64,000 nucleotides of DNA, taken from Haemonchus contortus. Lineage: Eukaryota; Nematoda; Chromadorea; Rhabditida; Trichostrongylidae. The stretch's first letter is position 1. Every line of letters begins with the position of its first letter. Positions 55,687 to 64,000 of the stretch are shown here, one piece after another. Position numbers and translations under genes: made by a program. Where the stretch lies: the NCBI GenBank assembly GCA_000469685.2, contig LS997563.1, forward strand, positions 32,483,968-32,547,967, given 5' to 3'. The notes below the pieces were generated by a model that ran no database searches, was not told the origin of the DNA, and saw only the letters and a list, made by a program, of their open reading frames with translations.

Positions 55687-56004
55687 CTAGCCCCCTATTT
55701 TCGTCTGATTGCCGAACTCAACGTCCATAGAAAACTGCTTCAAATTCAGAATTGGAAGAGCGGAAGAAGGTCGAACAGCTCCAGCGGGACCGAAAGGGAT
55801 GAGCGAAGTAGAGGACTGATCGAGTTCAACATATCGGCCCACGCTCTTCACGACAACTTGCAATTTCAGCGGCCTCTTATTTGCGATGGACTTGAAAGTC
55901 ACCTCGACGACTGCTCCATAATGAGAAAGACCACTTCTCCTCAAATCAAAATTATCGCCTGACCTTCTCGACGAAATTCTACACGGGTTAAACCGTCGTG
56001 AAGA
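55687..56004 (-). CDS. Candidate minus-strand coding exon, unknown protein (unit 2)
   Basis: Counterpart of 29102-29419, open over the same length. Replacements relative to unit 1 are Phe to Val and Tyr to Asn; the other differences are synonymous. Confidence 0.35.
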   Translation of the reverse strand, partial: SSRRFNPCRISSRRSGDNFDLRRSGLSHYGAVVEVTFKSIANKRPLKLQVVVKSVGRYVELDQSSTSLIPFGPAGAVRPSSALPILNLKQFSMDVEFGNQTKIGG

Positions 56005-56779
56005 TTAGGGAACGAAGCTTCAAAGGCAAAGTTCACGACAAAAATGGTTTTTGACCTTTCCCAAGGGATGAATTCGAGGCCCTCTCGTATAACGTATCTG
56101 AAATCGGCCTAGTTAGGGTGTCATAAAAACTCAGAGATTGTACCATGTGTGTCCACCGGAACAAGTTCCACCGGCACTGTAGAGGCTGCACCATTCACAA
56201 TGGAACCAATGTAGGAAGTTCAAACAACTTACCTTGGTCTATAGTGACATATTATAAAAGGGAACCCTGGACAGTTTCATTCTGATTTGTTCAGCTCTTT
56301 GCGCAATTGCAACAACTGGGATCTCGTCCAAATAACCCTTTCATGTCATTTCCGTCATGGTAATCTCGTCCAATCCCTATTTCCCCTACTTTTAAGCAGC
56401 CATATTTCTCTCGAAATCGTTTTCTTTTTCTCACTCCCTTCACTACAGAAGAGCCATTCTCAAATACTTCCGCTTTTCGAATGAAAAAGGCTTTCAAAAT
56501 TACTGCGGTCTCTGCTTTTACAACTGTCCATAAAATAAATAAATATATAAAATTAGAATTGAGATTTTCTCACAAGTTCAAGGAGATACCGCATCGACAA
56601 CATCGATGAATAATACCAAAGAATACAACCGGCTCCCTGAACATGTTCACGATAGTGCCAGGAAAAGTTTGCAGAGGGTGTGCATATTCTCAGGAGAAAC
56701 GTTTCTCTCAAGAGAAAGAAACCTGCGAGTACGCTCACTTTAAATCGCGTGAGCCACAGACAACTATCATTTGACTTCT

Positions 56780-57130
56780 CACCTTGCTAAACTATGCAAA
56801 GAAGCGATGAAGGAAGATCTGAAGGAGAGAAGAGGTGCAGCCGTCGTTCTGACCGAATAGTTAGTGCATCTCGAAGAGCAGGGGGAATTTCATCGGCGGC
56901 TTCTTTTTGGATAAGAATACAGAATACTAGATGGAAAACAGCCACGACTACTGACCTTCACTCATTCACAGCGAAGTCAACGTGGAGAGAGGAGTTCGGC
57001 AGTACGATATCAATTCGCTCAATCTCCTACCAAGGAGGGGTAGTCTACTTACCATGGCACTTAGGATGGAGACCCATATCAGTCGATAGAGTTTTGAATG
57101 CTGTTCACGAAAATGGGAGGTGAAACTGCA
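56780..57130 (+). pseudogene. RTE relic (second subfamily), 5' part (unit 2)
   Basis: Counterpart of 30190-30560, shortened by a deletion in the LKER-to-RMTAL region. The 109-codon ORF here (56794-57123) is a by-product of frameshifts. Confidence 0.45.
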
Positions 57131-57499
57131 AAATGGCTCTTCTAAAAAAGTTATGGGTCGCTTCACCGGCGGAAGATGCAAGTTTGCTTCCGCCACAGTC
57201 ACGATTTTCGCATTGGGTTTTTTTGTTTAATTAGAGACTTTCAAAACCTTTACTGGCAATTGTTGGAGTGAATGCCTGCTTTCATTTTTTTTGCACACAT
57301 TCAAAAGAGAGCGGATCTCTACTTCGATTGTATGACTGTTTTCTACCTTAAATCCAAGTAACATTAAACGAAATGATGCCAGTGATATATAATATGGGTC
57401 TCAACAATGGGAAGGAAAACCTGAAAAAATGTGTGAAGCACACATCAATGTTTAATGGCGAAGCATTTGGTTAACAAACGTTCATTTTACACATGCTGC

Positions 57500-58064
57500 T
57501 TCTCTTCAACCGGAGACAAAACATTTATTTGCTTTGAGATTGAACAACTTCTAGCCATGAGTTAGGCAAAGTGGCTGCTCTTATTTGGCGACTCACTGCC
57601 GCTTCCTCACAGGGTTATGGTGGAGCGAACACTTCTCATCTCCAGTAATCATAAAGTCGAGAAAGTGCAGCTTCTTCGGGAAGGTGAGGGGAGAAGTGCG
57701 GGTGGCCACCCTCCCCGAGAGGTCATAAGCGGACAGTCCATGGGGGACTCATCGACAAAGCTTTGCAAACTTGCTGAGCTGTTCGACCACGTTCAATCGT
57801 CGATTGACTATAGCCGACCGAGCATAGTCGCGATTTCCTTTGTGATTAGGTACGAGTCTTTCTCCACGGTGGAACGTAGTACACGCAAATCCCCCTCCAT
57901 CGGCCGAATCGAGCATCATTGAAAGAAAAATATCCTTTCTTGAATTTGGTGGACCATGTCTTGCATGTGCAGTAAGAGGCGACATCCTCGCCGTACGTTT
58001 CCACTAGCTTGGTATGGGCTTCCTTTGCATTCCGAAATCGTGAAGCGAAACCGGGCTGTGGCAC
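57500..58064 (-). pseudogene. Mariner transposase relic (unit 2)
   Basis: The minus strand reads an N-terminal HTH segment, NAKEAHTKLVETYGEDVAS and TWSTKFKKGYFSFNDARFGR (58064 downward), the mariner pattern YGE-x-A...W..KF..G-F...D..R.GR. Further along, ITGDEKCSLHHNPVRK corresponds to the block with the second catalytic Asp. Frameshifts separate the parts. The relic lies between the two halves of an RTE relic, so it inserted into it. Confidence 0.7.
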
Positions 58065-58319
58065 AGGTACATTCTATCACAATGGTAATTTTGCGGCACT
58101 GTCGTATGCATATGCAATCTGTGTGAGTGATAGCTAGTGTGATGAAAGAGTTTCATGCACAGGTCACGCACGCGTGATAACGAATTACCACCATTAATGC
58201 AAACGAAATACGGAAGGACCAAACACGGGAAAAAACTTGTGCACCGGCCTAATACTATCGGCATATAATGCTCAATCTGCTTCTCATTTGCAATCTGTAG
58301 ATCTTTCACATGAATCAAC

Positions 58320-59310
58320 TCTGGAATAACTGGCAGAATACTGGATCAAGGACAGCCGCAACTTCATTTCTGGGATTTCGCCATTTTACAAGGAATTAGT
58401 TGTCAACTGACTGAGAGGGTGAGAGTGAAGAGAGGGGTACGGCAGGACGATACCCACTCGTTCGAGCTCTCCAGTGCCGGTCTCGGAGAAGCATTGCGAC
58501 CTTTGGAATGGGAAAACTTGAGAGTGATGTTTGACCGCCGCTATTTACATCACCTGCTTTTGCAGACGATTGAGCAAATGAAACGAACGCTACTTCGATT
58601 TGACAATGCTTGCAAGAAGATTGGCTTGCGTAAGCCTAACGAAGACGGTGTATAGGACGATAAGGAACGGATCTGTACCTGATGCTCCTTTTACGCTGAG
58701 CGGGACGGATACCCTAAACGCTCTCGCTACGTGAACCTAGGTGAAAGTCAACATGATAACCCAGCTCGGAGCTGAGTAGAAGGAAACGTACCGCCCAGGG
58801 AGTATCCTAGAATACCGAGGAAATCTTGAAGTAGTCAGAGAACATCCGGGTATGCGCTAACCTTTTCAACACTTATGTATTTCCTGCTTTGACTTATGCC
58901 TCGGAGATTTGGACCCTACGAAAGCACGATGAGCCTACATTCAGCGTCATTCAACGCGCTGTGAAAGGTAATTTCCCAGTACACGGTGCGAGAGTGAGTC
59001 CCTAGTCTCCAGCTCAGTCAACGAGGATGGATGGATGTCAAGGATTCAAATATAAGGTGAACCGGAAAGGTTATGCGATATCATGATGACCGCTTTGCCA
59101 GGGCGGTTACTGACTGCATCCCTCGGGCCGCCAACGCGATGGTTAGATTTCTTCACGAAAGCTCCGAACGAAAGGAGTGCTATGCCTCGTGTCACTCGAG
59201 CGAGGACGATCTACTATGTAGACCACTCTGGCTTGTGACAGGGACAAATGGAAACACTATTGGTCCAGCTCGAGGAAATCGATGATAAACGGGGCGACAG
59301 GTGGAGTCTA
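58320..59310 (+). pseudogene. RTE relic (second subfamily), 3' RT part (unit 2)
   Basis: Counterpart of 31440-32340, slightly better preserved: VKRGVRQDDT (family RGVRQGDT), LEWENLRVMFDRRYLHHLL, FDNACKKIGLRKPN, FPALTYAS-EIW (read through frameshifts) and YHDDRFARAVTDCIPR. Not functional. Confidence 0.7.
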
Positions 59311-59447
59311 GTATTAACAAATGGTATGAACCAGTAAATACCTGGCCTCTGATAACATGAAAAGTTCAGAAAGAAGCCCAAACGTTATTCCGTCCAAAGC
59401 ATAGAAAGACAAGCAAGCGAACCGTAAACCGCCATGTCGAGCTCCAG

Positions 59448-61925
59448 TTGCCGTAAGGTATGCTCTCCTGTTCGGGGCTGGGACGCCCCTATTCGAATCT
59501 CCCCGAGAATGGCGTCCCCGAAAGCAGCCGTAAGGTATGCTCGCGGGTCGTTCCTGGGGAGTCAGACATACAGAGTCCCGATGGCCTTTGAATGTTGGAA
59601 AGTTGCCAGATCTTGTATTTAGGCTTGAAAAGCTCCCAAAATCAAGATATAAGTTTAGGATAACATAATATCTAGGAGCAGAATATCTTGGGAGTCTCAT
59701 CCGGGGGTATGGGTACATTCACCCACAACTGGACGGACGCGGGAAATCGCGCGGCGAAACTCGTGGCGATTCAAATGGGCTTAGCGCCTATTATTGGGGT
59801 CCAAATTTGGAGTAGAACCAATTAGTACGATTATCTGACCATACTAATGTACTCCACTTCAAGTTTGCACCCCATTGATACGTGCCAAAGTCGTCCTGAA
59901 CGCCACGAATCTTGCCGCGCCATTTGCCGCGTCCATCCAGTTTTGGGTGCATGTTCCGTCTCCCCTCATCCGGTAAGGGGGGCAGCCAATTGATGCTCCC
60001 CTTACCGGTTGAGATCCTGTGCTGGAAACTTGAGCAGAAAATCTCTGTAAGTTTTTCAACCTCCTCTACTGCGTTATCTTAGCGTCGCCTTTTTTGCGTA
60101 TCTAGTCGCTTAGGTTGAGTTTGGGGTTTTTCTTTGGGTTTTTTGTTAGGTTTTTTTGCCTCAGTCCACGCTCTCGTCTGCGCTCTCTCGCATTGTCGGC
60201 TGATGATGACCATTGTGATTCACATATTCAAACTTTTGCCTTAGTGTAGCTGGCTCACCCACCTAAGACTTCCTCCTTAGCCTTAGGGCTCCCACCTCCC
60301 TCCTTGTGATTTGGAGCCGTACTAGCGACAGGACCATGGAAGGAAGTCCAAGTAGTCCGTAAAGTGAAGGTCCACAGCGTGAGCAAGCTGTCCATACAGT
60401 TGCTGCTGGGTTAACGTTCCCTGCCAACTACGTGCTCACCTCCTCGGGAAAGGTAGGCATTGTGCATTGCTAGCCGGCCGCCATGCTGTAGGACCTCGCA
60501 CTACTTGGTGAGGAACGAGCGGCTGCTGAGCCGGAGCCTGAACTGCACGGAGTTCTTATGCTATGTTCACTATGTCACAGTCACGTCCACTCGATTTCAT
60601 GTTAATAGTCCCAATGGGGGCTGAATCACAAACTTCGCGGTCTCGTCGGCACAACTGAATTCTCGGCCGCACAAGCTTTTGTGAATGATTCTCCGCAGTC
60701 CTCGATTTAAAGACATCGCTTCCTCCACAGTATCACGAAATGGCTCTGCTCCGTGAAAAAATTGCTCATCCGCTCATCGCTCTACGAAGAACTCTAAGAA
60801 TGAAAGAAATCGCATTCGATTGAGTTAAATGGTTCACATCGGGCCTCACGTTGTGGTTGGAACTAACAAGACAAGTTGTCTTTATTAACGACATGCTTCT
60901 TCATAGCGCTTCAACTGTGGTCTCAAGGATTACATTCTCATTTAGGGACCACCATTAGTAGTAAATACCCACAATCAGGGAATTGGTCTTTCTGTGAGGT
61001 TTTTATCCTAGCGAATAAGAAGGGGCACGTGAATGCTGTGTCTTTTCTTAATTGCCGAACAGCGATCAGGTATTGTTTTTTTTAACAGCGATCAGGTATT
61101 TTTATTTATTTTTTTTTATGTTTTTTTCGATCAGGGATCAGGTATGAAGAGAAATCGAAGAAATCGAAAGCTAATCATGTCGAATGCTCCAGATCCTGCT
61201 AAGCCCGATTCCTTACAACAGGCTAGTAAATACCATAAAATGCACGGCAAAATCTCCCTACAGGGTAATCAACGATTTTTCTTCCTTAGAAGCTAGAAAA
61301 GCCGAGTTAAGACTCATTGTATTGGTTGAAAAATCAAGGAGGGCTGAAAAGTCGGATCTGATCGTTGGTTCCATTTTTCTGATGCTCAAGTTCATACTTT
61401 TCTGAATGTCATGCTCCACCTTCCCATGTAATCATTCATTCAAGCCCATTTTTGGCGACAGAAATTCCTAAGCATTTCTTGTTCCAATAGTGTCGATCAC
61501 AACAGAATGACATATGCACAATTACGCGTCTTTCTGCTGAGGATGCAATCGAATATCCTCCAAGTGCCGTATCAGGCCTTTCACGTCATTATACCAGCTA
61601 TAAGTCTTATTAGACACTTGGCCATTGTGCACGTAACCCTACACTCTAGGTGCGCTTTCGTTCGAGTGCTTGGCACCGCCAAAAGCATGGAAACGAGCAA
61701 ATGTTCTGCAGGGGGTTGCGTAAGCCATAGAAAATTGCGCGCTCGACAAACAATTCCGCTCTCCGCGGTCAGTAGTTACGGTAGCCTCGGCTAGCCCGAT
61801 CGCGCGTCGTTGGGGAAGTTCTCCCCCGAACCAGTGGGCGTGGCCTCTCCCCGAAAGCTCTCCCCGAGAGCATACCTTACCGGGAAGGGGACCCAGTCCT
61901 GTTCGGCGGAGTATACCTTACGGCC
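59448..61925. mobile_element. TIR DNA transposon of unknown superfamily, 2478 bp
   Basis: Present only in unit 2. The ends are inverted: GCCGTAAGGTATGCTC at 59450 and, on the other strand, GCCGTAAGGTATACTC at the right end. Further inner copies of the CCG(G)TAAGGTATGCTC word lie at about 59529 and 61870-61882. Comparison with unit 1 (CTCCAGCAGG near 32532) gives a 4-bp CCAG target duplication (59444-59447 and 61926-61929), with slight ambiguity from neighbouring Cs. No transposase recognised; a 66-codon minus frame at 59859-60059 is open but unidentified. Confidence 0.65.
59970..60008. repeat. Internal palindrome of the TIR element
   Basis: An 11-bp perfect stem CCGGTAAGGGG/CCCCTTACCGG with a 17-nt loop. 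It repeats the terminal word of the host element and may mark a nested or captured end. Confidence 0.8.
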
Positions 61926-62306
61926 CCAGCAGGCGTTAGGGGCAATATCTGAGCACACCTTACCCGTATGGCAGAAAGAACAGGGAAGACTGTGCTGCGA
62001 AAATACAAGAAGTGGTAGTTTCAGATACCATCCCGTTCCAGTGAGTACTATTCCCCGTTGATCACCATACTCATCTCAGTTTTTTTCATGTTATGGTCCA
62101 AAAGCTGATCTGAATCGGTTCAAGGGTTTTAGATGACGGTAGAATATTAGACATTCAATCATTCATTTTCTTGTGGCGCTTTCGATTTCGATTCGAGATT
62201 TCGATCAGCTTCAAGTACCCCGTCCACAATCGAGGGTCGTAATTTAATTCAGTGGTTTTGTATACCATAAAGCTGTTAAAGAACTTTGGAATCAATTCGT
62301 TTTCAG

Positions 62307-63484
62307 GCGGATCAGATGCTTTTCTGCACATTCACCATAATGGACCATATTGGACGTATACTTCTCCTTTTAAGTGGGAGAACTTAAGTAGTAGAGGCGC
62401 CTGTTTGAAGATGTGTCTTGAAGAAATCCCGGAGTGCGTTCAGATTGGCGTCATAAAAAGGACAGAAGAGGTGGTAAGTTTTGTAAATTTGTAAAGAGAA
62501 AATAATATAGAGCATTTGTTCACGGGCACGCCGCTTAACACCAAATTTGAAGAATATTGTATTATGTTGGCAACTAATGGTGAAAAACTGCGTCCTTTAT
62601 AAGAACTTCAAACACTTATCTTGGAGGGTACCTACCTGTTTGTCGGTTCTACTTTCGGTCCACTTAGCTGTGTCTTTTATGGCCAAAAGATCGGGCTGAA
62701 AAATTTCTTTTTCCTCCGGAAAAAGCCAAATATAAGTCGCATCCTAGATTATCGCAATTACTCATTTGCCAACAGAATAGAACGGTACAGCTGTTCACAA
62801 AATTCCCTCGAAGTAGAAAGAAGAAGTTCCGCATTTTGCATCAGAATCTCTTGTACTAAAACATTAAGAACAAGCATGTCTCGACTCAGAACACTTGCAT
62901 TGAAAGAATGATAATTTATGGCAAAGTTCATTAGTTGCGACTGCCCTTGGAATGAGGTCCGCGTCTTGAAAAATGAGCGCTGAGTGTGAGTCACCGAAAT
63001 CCATTCTGCTCGCATACGCAAGTCCTTTACATGACTGTAACTGAAGGCGAGACTTATTTAGTTCTGAAATCGCTGTTGATGCCCTGAAGGCAGCTTCAAC
63101 AGCTCGCTTCTGACTGATGAGTAAACTCGATCATAATTTGAAATAATGAAGATGACCAATCCCTTGTTATACTGATGAACTAGTTCTGGTGCTGGAGCGA
63201 TCACCTCAGTTATTAGTATTATTAAATGACGTTTCACTGTAGTATACTGCCTGCATTCTTGAAATACGATCTCAGAAACAACGAGGATCAGTAGTTATTG
63301 CTTCGATAATTGGGACTTTTGTTCTGTAATGCTGAATCACAGTTTTCAGTATTCATGCTATTTCTACAATGCGTCAGAAAAAGCAACATATGTCTACGAT
63401 CCTCCTGGTTTTGAATGCTACGGTTTGGAAAGAGGTGTAATCAACGATAGCTGCCCAATGGCAGAGAGTTTGTTTCCAGCTTAA
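62307..63484 (+). pseudogene. PAN-like gene, copy C, frameshifted
   Basis: Exons 62307-62473 and 63350-63484 match copy B, with the acceptor TTTTCAG, donor GTAAGT and an 876-bp intron. A 10-bp deletion after TGCACATTCAC (relative to B) shifts the frame in the first exon and removes the first cysteine block from the frame that gives HHNGPYW, ACLKMC and EIPEC. The second exon is intact through CYFYNAS and DSCP to TAA. Either a pseudogene, or a gene using a different upstream exon phase. Confidence 0.5.
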
Positions 63485-64000
63485 GGATAGCATTCGCATT
63501 CAGTTAATGATAAGGAATTTGTTGCTTCTCCTATTGTCATATTGCTGAATAAATTCCTTTTGCTTCTCTGTACATTTTTCCTCTCATTGTTGCCCATAAA
63601 AATAATTTGCTGCGAAAAACGATGGATCGTACGTGGCTAAACGTCGGGGTGAATACAAATAACATTACAAAAGTCAGTGCATTCAATGATATCTTCTTGA
63701 GCACCAACACTCATCATAATACTTTGAAAATTCTTCGAAGTTGTACATGAGACAAATGCGCTCTTATGAGCAGTGCCGCAGAATAATATTAATGAAGTAA
63801 TAGTTTCTAGCAGTGGAGCAGCAGATCAGGATTGCTGATTTGGGAAATAGAGCGTTCACAAGAGCGCACATCGCTCGCACACGGTGTTGTTTCAGTGTTT
63901 GCGAGCGCTGTTCCCAAAGGAGGATCCGAACCCCTACGGATATCCAGCCGAATACAAACATGACAGCTAAGCAGTCAATTGAAAGGGGGTCTAGTCACTC
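63485..64000. other. 3' flank of copy C to the window edge
   Basis: Similar to 34113-34650 in unit 1. Nothing coding recognised. Confidence 0.4.

Larger units (their letters stand above)
38016..64000. repeat. Segmental duplication unit 2 (continues past the window)
   Basis: Collinear with unit 1 at an offset of about 25192 bp up to 49544, and about 27114 bp after the Helitron insertion. It carries the second copies of the PAN-like gene, RTE, mariner relics and hairpin. Similarity to unit 1 persists to the last base of the window. Confidence 0.9.

Overview
The window looks like repeat-rich nuclear DNA of a nematode, most likely a strongylid (hookworm-like). Three things suggest this: BEL/Pao, RTE, Tc1/mariner and Helitron elements nested in one another, interrupted genes with GTAAGT-type donors and TTTTCAG acceptors, and a small cysteine-rich, PAN-like secreted-protein family in tandem copies. 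The species level is inference. There are no operons, rRNA genes or CRISPR arrays.

Region 1 (1-11900) is a decayed minus-strand BEL/Pao LTR retrotransposon, with LTRs at 1-397 (cut by the window edge) and about 11510-11900. Read right to left it has gag (DUF1759 and CCHC knuckle), SR-rich linker, aspartic protease, RT, RNase H, integrase and a DUF5641-like tail ending at 5035. A 942-bp Helitron-like element (6189-7130) sits inside the integrase. The 4.6 kb between pol and the left LTR is unusual: it has gag-like CCHC and SR-rich reading frames, a tandemly repeated hairpin and a great excess of CTACG/CTACGCG.

Region 2 is a tandem segmental duplication: unit 1 about 12866-34650, unit 2 about 38016 to beyond the window end. 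Each unit carries, in order, a PAN-like gene (copy A or A'), a set of unrecognised exons and ORFs, a relic RTE with a mariner relic inside it, and a second PAN-like gene (B in unit 1, C in unit 2). In copies A and A' the intron holds a mariner relic that was itself hit by an intact 3.1-kb RTE retrotransposon (1013-aa endonuclease-reverse transcriptase), with a 16-bp target-site duplication. The stretch 13.63-25.97 kb is almost identical to 38.82-53.09 kb (only a handful of substitutions seen), while both flanks differ by several percent. This points to recent gene conversion or a second duplication, or to an assembly artefact.

Because the units can be aligned, each serves as the empty site for insertions in the other. 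Unit 1 has a 526-bp Tc1/mariner-type MITE (26063-26588, TA target). Unit 2 has a 1922-bp Helitron (49545-51466, between A and T) whose interior is an array of ten 128-bp repeats, and a 2478-bp TIR element (59448-61925). Both units also keep an 81-nt near-perfect hairpin (23397-23477 and 48589-48669).

The spacer 34651-38015 and the stretch 11901-12865 hold diverged dispersed repeats and no recognisable gene. The only intact recognisable protein genes are the two RTE ORFs. The PAN-like genes are partial models, and copy C is broken.
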